DNA of 64,000 nt from Allobosea sp. LC85 (GCF_000735605.1 NZ_JPKG01000027.1:62001-126000); one strand, 5' to 3'. Positions 52,515-62,228 are shown, counted from the first letter of the stretch. Notes: generated from the letters alone by a model not told the origin. Numbers and translations: made by a program.

Positions 52515-53660
52515 TCAGAAACGGCTCTGCATCCGATAGGGCTGCGGCAGGTCGCGGGCATTGTTCAGCGCCAGCGCAAGCTCGGTGATGTGGAGTGCGA
52601 GCGCCCCCGAGAAGACAGGCTTCTGCTTCGCCGCGATCGCAGTTGCCTGGTCGGCGATGCCGCGCGCGAAGTCGATCTGCGAGGGGAAGGCCGGCAGGGT
52701 CGACCGGCTTGTGGTGGACGGATATGCGAGTTTGCGGCCGGGCTCCGGCTTCCAGGGCAGGAAGCGGCCGAGCCGCGCCTCGACGCGGTTCGCCAGGAGA
52801 CGGGGGAGGCTGCGCGGTGCATCCGTGCGTTCGAGATAGACCGCGGATCGGTTGTCCCAGAGGTCGCGCACCGTGATCGTTCCCTTGTCTCCAAGGATCT
52901 GCAGCGAACGGTCCTTGGGTGCCGCCAGGCCGCAACTCAACCGGGCGACGGGGCCGGAGCGAAAGGTGAGGCAGCCGACCGAGAAATCCGGAGCCATGGT
53001 GATGGTCTCGGTGCCGGGCCCCTTGTCGGGGAATGTCACCGCCGAGAACGCGGTCAGGGCTTCGACCGCACCGAAGAGGGAGACGAGCCAGGACAATGCG
53101 TAGCCCGCATGTTCCAGCGTGCAGCCAATCTCGAACTCGTGCAGGCCAGGCCATGGCGCGCCGGAGCGCGACCGCCAGGTCGTCCAATTGCCCCGGAAGA
53201 CCGGACCGTCCTCCATCGCGGCATAGGCCAGCCGCGGCGTTCCGATCGCGCCCTGCGAGAGCGCGTCGCTCACCAGCCGGTGGGCGTCGCTGAGGCCGTT
53301 CGCCGGTGCGGTGGCCAGCGTCAATCCAGCGGCATCCGCGAGGGCGACGAGCTCGCGTGCCTGCTCGAGCTGCATGGCCAGCGGCTTTTCACAATAGACA
53401 TGCTTGCCGGCGGCAAGCGCCTGCCTCGTGACCTCATAGTGGCTTTCGGGCGTCGTCAGGTTGACGACGATGCCGACCTGCGGATCGGCCAGCACGGCCT
53501 CCAGCCCTTCATAAGGTCTCGTGCCGTGAAAGGCGCAGAACGCCCGGAGACGGTCCGGCGAGCGATCATAGACGCCGGCAAGCTCAAGCTCGCGATGGTT
53601 GGCCAGCGTGGTCATGTAGTAGTCGGCCACGAATCCTGTGCCGATAAGCGCGATCTTCAT
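52515..53660 (-). CDS. Gfo/Idh/MocA family oxidoreductase
   Basis: 381 residues from ATG 53660 (a GTG lies one codon before). MKIALIGTGFVADYYMTTLA start, NLTTPESHYEVTRQALAAGK, EKP in HVYCEKPLAMQ, and HEFEIGCTLEHAGYALSWLV in the substrate domain. Different branch from the convergent neighbour, so not a recent duplicate. Probably acts on a sugar or sugar-nucleotide for the polysaccharide (inference). 39 bases downstream of the Wzc-like gene on the same strand. Confidence 0.88.
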   Translation of the reverse strand: MKIALIGTGFVADYYMTTLANHRELELAGVYDRSPDRLRAFCAFHGTRPYEGLEAVLADPQVGIVVNLTTPESHYEVTRQALAAGKHVYCEKPLAMQLEQARELVALADAAGLTLATAPANGLSDAHRLVSDALSQGAIGTPRLAYAAMEDGPVFRGNWTTWRSRSGAPWPGLHEFEIGCTLEHAGYALSWLVSLFGAVEALTAFSAVTFPDKGPGTETITMAPDFSVGCLTFRSGPVARLSCGLAAPKDRSLQILGDKGTITVRDLWDNRSAVYLERTDAPRSLPRLLANRVEARLGRFLPWKPEPGRKLAYPSTTSRSTLPAFPSQIDFARGIADQATAIAAKQKPVFSGALALHITELALALNNARDLPQPYRMQSRF

Positions 53661-53699
53661 CACGGTGTCCTGTCTGGCGATCGGGAGCGACGGCAGCCC

Positions 53700-56084
53700 T
53701 CAGGCTTCGTTGCTGACGAAGCCGCGGATCTTGGCTGCGTTCTTGCCCAGTGCCGCACTTGCCTGCTGGAGTTCGCCCGCGCCGACCTCGCCCTCGCGAC
53801 CGACCAGAACGATGTCGTCGACTGCATCCGCGAAACGCTGTGTGAACGCGTCGGAGCCCAGCGACGCACCATCGATGAAGACCGGCCCGAAGCGGCGGGC
53901 CGCGCCGAAGAAGTCGTGGCTGATCTGTTCGGCCGTGACGAGTTCCGAGTGCCCCTTGCGCGGCACGAAGAACAGTCCGGTGCCCTCGTCCTGCAGTGCT
54001 GCACGGATCAGACTTGCGCTGCCGGAGACGATCTCGTGCACACCTGCCTGCGCATCCGGCGCAAAGACGGTTGTCAGACTGTTTCCGCCGAGGCCGGCAT
54101 CGACCAGCATAGCCGGCAATCCCGCCTGCGCGGCGTCGAGCGCGAGGTTGAGCGCCAGCGTCGAGGCGCCGGCATTACGGCGCAATCCGACGACGAGGAC
54201 CCGCCGATTGGGGCTGCCCTGGCTCGCGAGCTCGGTTCGGATGCCGCGGATCGCCCTGGCGAAGGACGCATTCGGTTTGTCGATGACGTCGACGAGATGA
54301 GCCTTGGCCTGGAAAACCGAGCGCACCTCGCCATCCCGCCGCCAGCGTCGATGCCTCACGACCGGTAGTTTTGCCAGGAGTACGGGGGGTGTCGCGGTGG
54401 CTTGCTCGACCTCCGGAGTACCGGCCGGTTGGCCGCCTTGGATCGTCATGAAACGCCGCCATCCGGTCCTGGCTGGGACCACAGCCGTAGCTGGGGAAGA
54501 CGGCTCCGTAGCAGGGGGGATTAACGGGACAGGCTCAACAGGTGCGGCTGGAGGCGCGGCTGCGGCAGCAGGCTCACGGCGGGTGCGGAACGGCCAGCGG
54601 CGGAGCCCGGGTGGCGGTGCAGGCAGGGAGCCGCCAAACAGCGCCAGTCCGAGCGTGGCGATCGCGCCCAGGCCGCCGCCGGCAATGCCTCCGAGCATGA
54701 CGACGGTGCGCCTGCTGACGCCGCTCTTCTCGAGAGCCGGCATGGCCATGCTGATGACGCGCGCATTCGTCGTGTCGATGCCGGATTGTTCCCCGGTCTC
54801 ACGCGCCCGGCGCAGGAAGGCGTCATAGACGGCCCGCGAGGATTCGATCTCGCGTTCGAGCTCGCGCAACTGCACCGAAGCGCGGCCGGCGCTGTATTGC
54901 TGCCTGGTCAGCTCCTCGACGCGGCGGGCGATCTGCCTCTCGGCGTCGACGGCGCGGTCGTATTCGATCTTGGCCGCGCGCGCGATGCGGGCAAGTTCCT
55001 CGTTGATCTGCCGGCGCGCATCGCGCACCTGAGCCCGTGCCGAGGCGAGCGCCGGGTGCCGTGAGCCAAGCGAGGCCAGCAGATCGGCTTCCTTGCTGAG
55101 CGCCGCGCCCAGCTGGGAACGGAGCGCGGTCATGGTGTTCGACGCGACAGCCTCGGGTATGGCACCCGCCTCGACGCTGGAGGCGCGAGTCGCAAGCGTC
55201 TGGTCGTATTTTGCCTTGGCTTCGCTGACCTTGGTGCGCAAGGCGACGAGCTGGGCATTGTTCAGGGCAAGCTGCTCTTCGCCGATCGACTTGCCGCCCG
55301 CACCGACGAGGCTGTTGGCCTCCTTGTATTTCTCGGCCTTCTCCTCGGCGATGCGCAGGCGGTTGCGCAACTCCTCCAGGCGCCCGGTCAGCGCGCCGGT
55401 GGCGCGTTGTGCAGCCTCGGCACGGACGGAAGCCTGATCGTCGAGATAGGCGGTGGCAAGCGCATTGGCGATCCGCGCCGCCTTGTCAGGATCGCGCGAG
55501 GTGACCGAGATGTCGATGACGAAGGTACGCTCGCCACGCCGGACCGTGACGCTCTTATCGAGCGCTGCGAGGGCGTAGAGCAGTCCGTCACGAGAGGAGG
55601 TGCTGCTGCCGGAGAGAAGTCGGGCCAGCCCGCTCTTGGCGGCCTCGCCCCCGAATTCCGGATCCTTGTCGAGGCCCTCGCTCTTGATCACGCGCGCCTT
55701 GATACTGTCCGAGGCAATGATGCGCGCCTGGCTTTCGAGATAGGCCGTGATCGAGGTCGGGTCGCTGCCGACCGCATTTGGCGAGACTTCGTTCTGCAGC
55801 ACGCGCAGGTCGCGCGGATCGATGAAGAGCTGTGCGGTCGAGACGTATTTCGGCGGAATGAACAGGCTCGCCAGAGCGGCAAGGAGAGCGCCCGCCAGCG
55901 CCGCCGCTGTGATCAGTCCCTTTCGGCTCCACAGCGTCTGAAAGAGCCAGGCCGGGTTGGTCAGGCGCGCCAGTGCCGACGGCATGGCTCCGCCGGCCGC
56001 CGGCTCCGCGCGGCTGCCGGCCTGTTCGGTTCTGCTGAGCTCGCCATCGGCGCTCTCGGTCGTGAACATGACGCTACGCTTCAC
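53700..56084 (-). CDS. Wzc/GumC-like polysaccharide chain-length protein with degenerate kinase-like domain
   Basis: Inner-membrane polysaccharide co-polymerase, up to 794 residues. Wzz domain with TM1 (about 57-75, LITAAALAGALLAALASLFI), a long periplasmic coiled-coil region (220-430) and TM2 (about 460-485). After a Pro/Ala-rich linker (486-540), the C-terminal domain resembles a BY-kinase. Its P-loop reads GLRRNAGAST (633-642) without the Walker Lys, the Walker B is VFIDGAS, and no tyrosine cluster follows. It is therefore probably not an active kinase. Start: GTG 56084 with a nearby GGGG, or ATG 56069. Confidence 0.88.
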   Translation of the reverse strand: MKRSVMFTTESADGELSRTEQAGSRAEPAAGGAMPSALARLTNPAWLFQTLWSRKGLITAAALAGALLAALASLFIPPKYVSTAQLFIDPRDLRVLQNEVSPNAVGSDPTSITAYLESQARIIASDSIKARVIKSEGLDKDPEFGGEAAKSGLARLLSGSSTSSRDGLLYALAALDKSVTVRRGERTFVIDISVTSRDPDKAARIANALATAYLDDQASVRAEAAQRATGALTGRLEELRNRLRIAEEKAEKYKEANSLVGAGGKSIGEEQLALNNAQLVALRTKVSEAKAKYDQTLATRASSVEAGAIPEAVASNTMTALRSQLGAALSKEADLLASLGSRHPALASARAQVRDARRQINEELARIARAAKIEYDRAVDAERQIARRVEELTRQQYSAGRASVQLRELEREIESSRAVYDAFLRRARETGEQSGIDTTNARVISMAMPALEKSGVSRRTVVMLGGIAGGGLGAIATLGLALFGGSLPAPPPGLRRWPFRTRREPAAAAAPPAAPVEPVPLIPPATEPSSPATAVVPARTGWRRFMTIQGGQPAGTPEVEQATATPPVLLAKLPVVRHRRWRRDGEVRSVFQAKAHLVDVIDKPNASFARAIRGIRTELASQGSPNRRVLVVGLRRNAGASTLALNLALDAAQAGLPAMLVDAGLGGNSLTTVFAPDAQAGVHEIVSGSASLIRAALQDEGTGLFFVPRKGHSELVTAEQISHDFFGAARRFGPVFIDGASLGSDAFTQRFADAVDDIVLVGREGEVGAGELQQASAALGKNAAKIRGFVSNEA

Positions 56085-56144
56085 TCAACCCCGCCCGGCC
56101 CGGGATGATGGTCACCCCGGCGGACATCGAACTCACCACGCCGC

Positions 56145-57206
56145 TCAGCTCGTCCCCAGCCGATAACGGTCAAGTACCTGCATCATCGGCTTCCCCCTGT
56201 AGTCCTCATCGAGGGGGAGCGGCCGGGCCTTGGCAGAATCCTTACGCGCGAAGGTCTCTCCGATCCATGAATAGCGGTCGCTGAGGCCCCAGGTGACGAT
56301 CGCCTTGGGCTGGCGCGCGGAGACCACCGCCTTCAGGAAGGTCGAAACGAGCTCTGCCGCGGCGCTGTCGCGCTGTCCCGGGTCAGCGGGCAGCTTCCAA
56401 TCGATCACGTCGAGTTCGGTGATCTCGACATCGACGCCGAGCGTGCCGAGATCCTGCATGAACTGCTGCAGGCCGGACGTATCGATGGCGCGTTCGCCAT
56501 AGAGATGGGCCTGCATGCCGAGGCCATGGACCGGGATGCCCTTGTCGCGCAGGTCCCGGATGATCGAGAGAGCCGCGGCGCGGCGCCTCGCGATGCGCGG
56601 ATCGGCGTCCTCGAAATCATAGTCGTTGATCACCAGCCGCGCCTCCGGATCGATCTGCGCCGCGGTCCGGAAAGCGATCTCGATATGTTCGGGGCCGAGC
56701 AGGCGCTGCCAGATCGTGTCGCGATAGGGCTGCTCGAGTGTCGGATCGTGAGCGATCACCTCGTTGACGACGTCCCAGGTCGCGATGGCGCCCCTGTAGC
56801 GGTCGACGACGGTCTCGATATGGGTGATCAGTTCGCGCTCGGCTTCCGCCCGCGTGCTCATCTCCTTGGCCCAGGGCGGCAAGGCCATGCCCCAGAGCAA
56901 GGCATGGCCGCGCAATGCCTGCCTGTTCTCGCGCGCGAAGGCGACCAGCTCGTCGGCTCCGGAGAAGTCGAACCGGGAGCGGTCGTGCCGCAGCGCTTCC
57001 CATTTGAGGTCGTTCATCGGCACGATGACGTTGCAATAGGTTTTCAGGGCCTCGCGGTAGCGCGGGTCGGCGCGGAAGGGTTCGATCTGCGCGGCCGAGC
57101 CGAATGGAATGGCGGGTCGACCTGCCTGTGCGAGACCTGCTCCCGGCCAGGCCAGGGCGAGGCTGGCAGTTCCGGCCAGGGCGTCGCGTCTGGAGATGTG
57201 GCTCAT
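56145..57206 (-). CDS. GH10 family glycoside hydrolase (endo-1,4-beta-xylanase-like), exported
   Basis: 353 residues. The N-terminus carries a Tat-like signal, HISRRDALAGTASLALAWPG. TIM barrel with WDVVNEV (acid/base E149) and VEITELDV (nucleophile E264). The usual HTLVWHSQ strand is altered to GHALLWGMALPPW, so substrate may differ from xylan. Inside an EPS locus such enzymes usually trim or release the polymer in the periplasm. Downstream of no other gene on its strand for 60 bases; divergent from the flippase gene. Confidence 0.9.
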   Translation of the reverse strand: MSHISRRDALAGTASLALAWPGAGLAQAGRPAIPFGSAAQIEPFRADPRYREALKTYCNVIVPMNDLKWEALRHDRSRFDFSGADELVAFARENRQALRGHALLWGMALPPWAKEMSTRAEAERELITHIETVVDRYRGAIATWDVVNEVIAHDPTLEQPYRDTIWQRLLGPEHIEIAFRTAAQIDPEARLVINDYDFEDADPRIARRRAAALSIIRDLRDKGIPVHGLGMQAHLYGERAIDTSGLQQFMQDLGTLGVDVEITELDVIDWKLPADPGQRDSAAAELVSTFLKAVVSARQPKAIVTWGLSDRYSWIGETFARKDSAKARPLPLDEDYRGKPMMQVLDRYRLGTS

Positions 57207-57357
57207 GTTCCGTTCCGATTCCAGGCGGCTGCGCGGGGGCAGCTCTGCCCATGCTCCGTTTAGGGTCGCTCAATGCCTTTGCGTTAAGCGAGGTTCGGGC
57301 TCAATTTTGGCATGAGCAGGGCCCGAACCAGCTCTCGCAGCCGCCGCAACGGACTCC

Positions 57358-58587
57358 ATGTCGCCAGATCGTGCCACCATATCCGCCTACCTTACGATCC
57401 TGAGCGGCTCAGCCGGTCGTCTCATCATCTCTCTTGTATATTTCCTCATCGTTGCGAATACGTTGACCCTTGGTGAGTTTGGCCTGTTCGCGACCGCCTC
57501 CTCGACGGGCCTCATTCTCTCGCGGTTGCTGGCCTTCGGCTTCGTCTCGCCGGTCTATCGTGTCGCCACAGTCAAGCCGCGCCTGCTCGGCGCCTATCTC
57601 GCCGGCTTCGGCGGGCTTGCCGTCCTGTCGCTGCCGCTGATCGCTGCAGTCGCAGCGCTTGCCTATGTCGCACTGTTCAGGGAGCGGCTGGATCTCCTGC
57701 CCTTCGCCCTGGTCATCATGGCTGAGGTGCTCGGTTGGCGCCTCGTCGAGGTCGTCGCCATCATCAACAACGGTCTCAGGCGTTTCAGGCAGTCGGCTCT
57801 GCTCGTCATCATCGGCTCCTCGCTGCGCACGCTTGCTGCGGTGGCCTTCTATGGTCTGGGCCATGCGAGCCTGGAAACCTGGGTCTGGGCCTATCTCGGC
57901 ACCACGATCCTGTCCGCAGTGATCGCACTGACGCTGTTTCTGCCGCCGCTGCGCCTGCGTTTCGTCCGGGCCCTCTATCCCCGCCGCATGGCTGATGCCG
58001 TCTTTGCGGGCGCCGCCGACGTCGTGTTCTACGTCCAGTCCGAACTCGACAAGCTGCTGATGCTGGCGCTGGCGGGCGAGCGCACAGCGGGGCTCTATGC
58101 CATCGCCATGCGTGTCATCGATCTCACCGCGATGCCGGTGCGCAGCTTCAACCAGATGCTGGTCCAGAAGATCATGAAGGACCGCGGCCTCGGCGGCGGC
58201 TGGCGCCGCAAGATGCTGGTCGAGCTCGCGATCGCGCTCGTCTCGATCGGCGGCCTGGTCGCCATCGTCATCCTGCTGATGCCGTTTCCCCGCGCGCTCG
58301 GCCGCAACGTCTCCGAGGCCGCCTACCTCTTCCTGCCGATGCTCGCGGTGCCTGCCTTCCGCAATCTCGTCGAGTATCACGCCGAACTGCTCTACGCGCG
58401 GGAACGTACCGGTTCGCGTATCACGCTGCTTTGCGCCATCACCGCGCTCAAGGCGGCGCTGATCGCCTGGGTGATGCTACGCTTTGGCCAGGACGAAGCC
58501 TGGGCGCCCTGGTTCAACGCCGTCTTCGGCGCCGTCTACCTGCTCTCGGCCACGGTCACCTATCGGTTGCTCGGCCGGGCACGCTGA
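57358..58587 (+). CDS. Wzx-type polysaccharide flippase (MATE/MOP superfamily)
   Basis: 409 residues with about twelve membrane helices, typical of oligosaccharide flippases that move lipid-linked repeat units across the inner membrane. Start ISAYLTILSGSAGRLIISLV, then TLGEFGLFATASSTGLILSR (the YG-x-F region of the family), VVFYVQSELDKLLMLALAGE and TAGLYAIAMRVIDLTAMPVR. Start ATG 57358 abuts a 151-base divergent region shared with the GH10 gene. Confidence 0.85.
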   Translation: MSPDRATISAYLTILSGSAGRLIISLVYFLIVANTLTLGEFGLFATASSTGLILSRLLAFGFVSPVYRVATVKPRLLGAYLAGFGGLAVLSLPLIAAVAALAYVALFRERLDLLPFALVIMAEVLGWRLVEVVAIINNGLRRFRQSALLVIIGSSLRTLAAVAFYGLGHASLETWVWAYLGTTILSAVIALTLFLPPLRLRFVRALYPRRMADAVFAGAADVVFYVQSELDKLLMLALAGERTAGLYAIAMRVIDLTAMPVRSFNQMLVQKIMKDRGLGGGWRRKMLVELAIALVSIGGLVAIVILLMPFPRALGRNVSEAAYLFLPMLAVPAFRNLVEYHAELLYARERTGSRITLLCAITALKAALIAWVMLRFGQDEAWAPWFNAVFGAVYLLSATVTYRLLGRAR

Positions 58588-58594
58588 ACAGGGA

Positions 58595-59488
58595 CTACTG
58601 CGCCTCGAACAGAGCCTTCAGGCGCTCAACGGGCTGCCCGATGAAGGATTGCACGCCGACCGCGACCTGTCCCGGTTCCAGTATCTCCTCGAAGCTGCGC
58701 AACGTCGCCAGCTCTCCGACATCTTCCGGAAACCAGTAAACCTTGCAGAGCTCGTGTTCGTCCGGCCAGTGGCCGGCGGCTTCGAGCCCGAGCACGCGCT
58801 CAACGAAATAGCCATAGATCAGGTACTCAGAGAATTGCCGGTGCGTTGCGATCGCCTCGACCCAGCTGCGGCCGGCTATCCCTTCGATGCGCGTCATCAT
58901 CGCCGCGACGGCGTCCCGTCGCCAGCTGACGAGATTGTTGATGTAGTCGGCGCTGGGAAATGTTGGCTCCGGCAGCCCGAGCAGGCGAGCCGCCATCGTG
59001 CACCAGTCGGCATGCTGGGCCATCGTGCCGGCGATGCCATCCGGCTTGCGGTAGAGCCGGACCTTGCCGTCCCGGCCGAGGCGCGTGACGTCGAAAGGCC
59101 GCAGGAACATCATGTCGGAATCGGCGAAGATCACGACGTCTTCGTAGCTCTTCATCGGAAAGGCAAACTTGCGCAGCTGTTGCGCGTGCCAGCCGCGCAG
59201 TGGCGGCAACCCGCGCCGCAGGGCACCAAGGCCCGTCCAGACCCGGCGACGTCCGAAGCTCAGGAGATCGGGTCGGGGTTTCAGCCAGGAGGGCAGAAGC
59301 TCCGCTTCCGCGATCACCCGGCGCCGCGGACCTTCCAGCTGTTTGAACAGCGCGACATCCCGATCCTCGACCAGAAGGTAATGCGCTGTGTGGCCGGTGA
59401 CGAAACGGTCGATGCTGGCGCAAAGCAGCCGGCAGCGTTCGAAGTCACCGGCATAGCTCGGCGTCGCGATGGCGTAGCTGTAGCTCAT
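58595..59488 (-). CDS. Glycosyltransferase-like protein (DUF6492 type)
   Basis: 297 residues from ATG 59488, which overlaps the stop of the upstream WecG gene as ATGA. Starts MSYSYAIATPSYAGDFERCR. A putative GT-A metal motif, VVIFADSDMMFLRPFDV, contains DSD. Other segments: QLRKFAFPMKSYEDVV, SADYINNLVSWRRDAV and TRIEGIAGRSWVEAIATHRQ. Looks like the DUF6492 family seen in polysaccharide clusters. The acceptor is unknown. Confidence 0.75.
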   Translation of the reverse strand: MSYSYAIATPSYAGDFERCRLLCASIDRFVTGHTAHYLLVEDRDVALFKQLEGPRRRVIAEAELLPSWLKPRPDLLSFGRRRVWTGLGALRRGLPPLRGWHAQQLRKFAFPMKSYEDVVIFADSDMMFLRPFDVTRLGRDGKVRLYRKPDGIAGTMAQHADWCTMAARLLGLPEPTFPSADYINNLVSWRRDAVAAMMTRIEGIAGRSWVEAIATHRQFSEYLIYGYFVERVLGLEAAGHWPDEHELCKVYWFPEDVGELATLRSFEEILEPGQVAVGVQSFIGQPVERLKALFEAQ

Positions 59489-60300
59489 TGCGTCGGACCG
59501 CGGGGCTGGAACCTGATACGCAGTATCCGCAGCAGGAAAGCGGGGTTGCCGAGCACATAGCGCCGCCACAGCCGGCGGGGCTCCAGCAGGAGGCGGTAGA
59601 GCCATTCGAGCCGGAGGCGCCGCATGACATCCGGTGCACGCTCGACTTCGCCTGCCAGGAAATCGAACAGCGCACCAATACCGGCCGCGATCGTCGCGTG
59701 CCGGGGCGTGATCTTCTCGGCGATCCAGCGTTCCTGAAGCGGGTTCCCGAAAGCCACGAGCAGGAGATCGGGCGGGTTTTCGGCCAGCTGCGCCAGAATC
59801 CCGGCTTCTTCACTCGGAGCAAAATAACCGTGGCTCAGCACAATGAAGCCGTGCCGTGGATAATCCTGCGCCAGGCGGGCCGCAGCGCGCTGGGCGACAC
59901 CCGGCTGCCCGCCGAGCAAGGTCACGCGCAGGGAACGGTTCTGAGCCGCGAGCAGGGCCGGGATGAAGTCGGTGCCATTGAGGTTTGCGGGGAAGGACGC
60001 GCCATGGAGAAGCCGGGAGCCGATATCGACGCCGATTCCGTCCGCAAGCACCAGGAAATCTTCGAGCTGCGCCCGGAGCTTTGCATTCACCGCGGCCAGA
60101 TTGACGAGGTTCGCATTGCAGAAGGCCAGCTTCACGTGGCGGCGATGAGCAAGCGCCGCGTCAAGCACGGTGAGCGCCTGCGTGCGATCAAGCACCGCCA
60201 CACCGATGCCGCCGATGTCGCGGCGCGCATGGACGGGATGATCAGCTGGCTGCGCGTGCGATGACATGTCGAAGAAAATGGCAGTCACGATCTCGTTCAT
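59485..60300 (-). CDS. WecG/TagA/CpsF family glycosyltransferase
   Basis: 271 residues (260 if the second ATG, 60267, is used; neither has a good ribosome site). Family segments: AFCNANLVNLAAVNAKLRAQ, VLADGIGVDIGSRLLHGASF, NLNGTDFIPALLAAQ, VTLLGGQPGVAQRAAARLAQ and LLVAFGNPLQERWIAEK. Members transfer ManNAcA, ManNAc or glucose to polyprenyl-linked acceptors. Probably follows the first phosphotransferase step made by the neighbouring gene. Confidence 0.9.
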   Translation of the reverse strand: MNEIVTAIFFDMSSHAQPADHPVHARRDIGGIGVAVLDRTQALTVLDAALAHRRHVKLAFCNANLVNLAAVNAKLRAQLEDFLVLADGIGVDIGSRLLHGASFPANLNGTDFIPALLAAQNRSLRVTLLGGQPGVAQRAAARLAQDYPRHGFIVLSHGYFAPSEEAGILAQLAENPPDLLLVAFGNPLQERWIAEKITPRHATIAAGIGALFDFLAGEVERAPDVMRRLRLEWLYRLLLEPRRLWRRYVLGNPAFLLRILRIRFQPRGPTQ

Positions 60301-60658
60301 TTCGAGGCGTTGTCGGTCCCAGTCTTGACTGCTCGCTCCGCTGATCGAGCCAAGCCCGGGTGGGCGCTGAACACCCCTTGATGCTGACTAACATCAGACC
60401 GGCTGCCGAGGAGTTGCGGGACGGGATTGAGGCTGTCTCATAACGGGACGTCGTCATGTCGGCCATTGCCGCCGACTTCCCTGCGCCATTCGCGTCCAGG
60501 TCGAACCCCGGGGGCGGCGTCTCATTCCGGTGCGTGACCGAGCGGCATGGCGCTTGCCGCCTGCAGCGGTGAGTGCGGTTGGAAGGGAGCGCCCTGTTCC
60601 CTTCCGGAGCGCTCGCCGCCGGCCGCCTGGCCGCTGTGGCTCCGGAGAGCCTGCCGCG
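60301..60658. other. Divergent intergenic region in the EPS locus
   Basis: 358 bases between the WecG gene (leftward) and the glycosylphosphotransferase (rightward), so it should hold both promoters. A short inverted repeat TGATG-N8-CATCA lies at 60379-60396. The open frame of the phosphotransferase extends to 60530 but this part has no family similarity. Confidence 0.4.
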
Positions 60659-62116
60659 ATGATGAGCGTCAACGATCTGAACTATGCGGCGGCCACCGCA
60701 GCCGACGATCGCGCCAATGCCTGGCGCCACTGGATCGGTCTCGTCACGGCGCTGACGGACGCGGTCGTGGTGTTGACGATCGTGTCCCTCGCCTCGGTGG
60801 TCTACCATCTCCAGGTCTACGGCCATTTCGGCGATGTCCGGATCACACGCGAACTGGCGATGATGATCGCGGCGATCTTCGTCTTCACCAATGTCATGCG
60901 CGGTCGTTACCAGCTCAGCCATTACCTCTCCACCAAGGGGCAGATCGCCTCGGCCTTCACGGTCTGGAACATCACCATGGTGGCTTTCATAGCCGTCGCG
61001 TTCCTCGCCAAGATCGTCGATCACTATTCGCGCGCCGTCGTGCTCGTCACCTATCTCTCCGGCATTCCGCTGATCACTTTGGCGCGCGCCGGCATCGCCC
61101 GGATCATTTCGGTGGCCAGCAAGACTGGCCACATCACCACGGAACGGGTGTTCCTGATCGGCCGCGAGCCTGACGTGATGTCCTTCGTCTCGCGCCACCA
61201 GCCGTGGAATATGGGCTTCGCCATCATCGATGTCGCTTTCCTGCACAGCAACGACGCGCGCCGCATCAATGATCCGATTGCCGCGCTCAAGGCCGATCTG
61301 GCCACTGCTGCAGCGCGCTGTCGGCAGATGCGGCCGGACGCGGTCTTCATCGCCTTGCCCTGGTCCGATCAGGAGACGATCGACGCCTGCATCGATGCCT
61401 TCATGAACCTGCCTGTCGCGATCCACCTCGCGCCCGAGCGGATCATGGATCGGTTCGACAGCCCCCATATCGTGCGCATCGGCTCGCTCGCCAGCCTGCG
61501 GCTGACCCGCCCGGCGCTGTCCGCCGCCGCGATCGTCGCGAAGCGCGGCTTCGACATCGTAGCCGCATCAACCATCCTGGTTCTCGCGATGCCGGTTCTG
61601 CTGATCATTGCAGGGTTGATCAGGCTCGACACGCGGGGGCCGGTGCTCTTCCTGCAGCGACGCTACGGCTTCAACCAGCAGCCCTTCAGGATCTTCAAGT
61701 TCCGCACGATGACGACGACCGATGACGGCGACGTCATTCGTCAGGCGACACGCAACGATCCGCGCATCACGCGCATTGGCCGCATTCTGCGGCGCTATAA
61801 CCTCGACGAGCTGCCGCAGCTCCTGAACGTCGTCGCCGGCCAGATGTCCCTGGTTGGGCCGCGCCCGCATGCACTCGCCCATGATCACGCGTTCCAGCGC
61901 AAGATCGCTCTCTATGCGCGGCGCCATAACGTGAAGCCGGGCATCACCGGTTGGGCCCAGGTCAACGGCCTGCGCGGTGAGACCGACACTGACGAAAAGA
62001 TGGCCAGGCGTGTCGCCTTCGATCACTGGTACATCGACAATTGGTCGTTCTGGCTCGATCTCGGCATTCTTCTGCGCACGGTGTTCAGCGCGCGGGCCTA
62101 TCTCAACGCCAAGTAA
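60659..62116 (+). CDS. Exopolysaccharide polyprenyl glycosylphosphotransferase (undecaprenyl-phosphate glucose phosphotransferase-like)
   Basis: Initiating enzyme of polysaccharide synthesis: it moves a sugar-1-phosphate from a nucleotide sugar onto undecaprenyl phosphate. 485 residues from ATG 60659. Four N-terminal helices, a CoA-binding-like domain (TTERVFLIGREPDVMSFVSR), a fifth helix KRGFDIVAASTILVLAMPVL, then the bacterial sugar transferase core: QRRYGFNQQPFRIFKFRTM, RRYNLDELPQLLNVVAGQMS, LVGPRPHALAHD, KPGITGWAQVNGLRGET. The last gene clearly in the EPS locus on this side. Confidence 0.93.
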   Translation: MMSVNDLNYAAATAADDRANAWRHWIGLVTALTDAVVVLTIVSLASVVYHLQVYGHFGDVRITRELAMMIAAIFVFTNVMRGRYQLSHYLSTKGQIASAFTVWNITMVAFIAVAFLAKIVDHYSRAVVLVTYLSGIPLITLARAGIARIISVASKTGHITTERVFLIGREPDVMSFVSRHQPWNMGFAIIDVAFLHSNDARRINDPIAALKADLATAAARCRQMRPDAVFIALPWSDQETIDACIDAFMNLPVAIHLAPERIMDRFDSPHIVRIGSLASLRLTRPALSAAAIVAKRGFDIVAASTILVLAMPVLLIIAGLIRLDTRGPVLFLQRRYGFNQQPFRIFKFRTMTTTDDGDVIRQATRNDPRITRIGRILRRYNLDELPQLLNVVAGQMSLVGPRPHALAHDHAFQRKIALYARRHNVKPGITGWAQVNGLRGETDTDEKMARRVAFDHWYIDNWSFWLDLGILLRTVFSARAYLNAK

Positions 62117-62228
62117 TCGACTCTCCGATCAGCCCCGATTTGCGCAGACCGGCATGGCACCGAGCGCGCTGGCCTAGCGGATATCTGGCGGCTACCGTGC
62201 AGCCCGACTTCTCAGCCGGGGGCTTGCC

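Noticed and set aside
52590..54368. 592-codon plus-strand frame across the Gfo/Idh and Wzc-like genes
   Set aside because: Spans two real genes in antisense with no recognisable domain.
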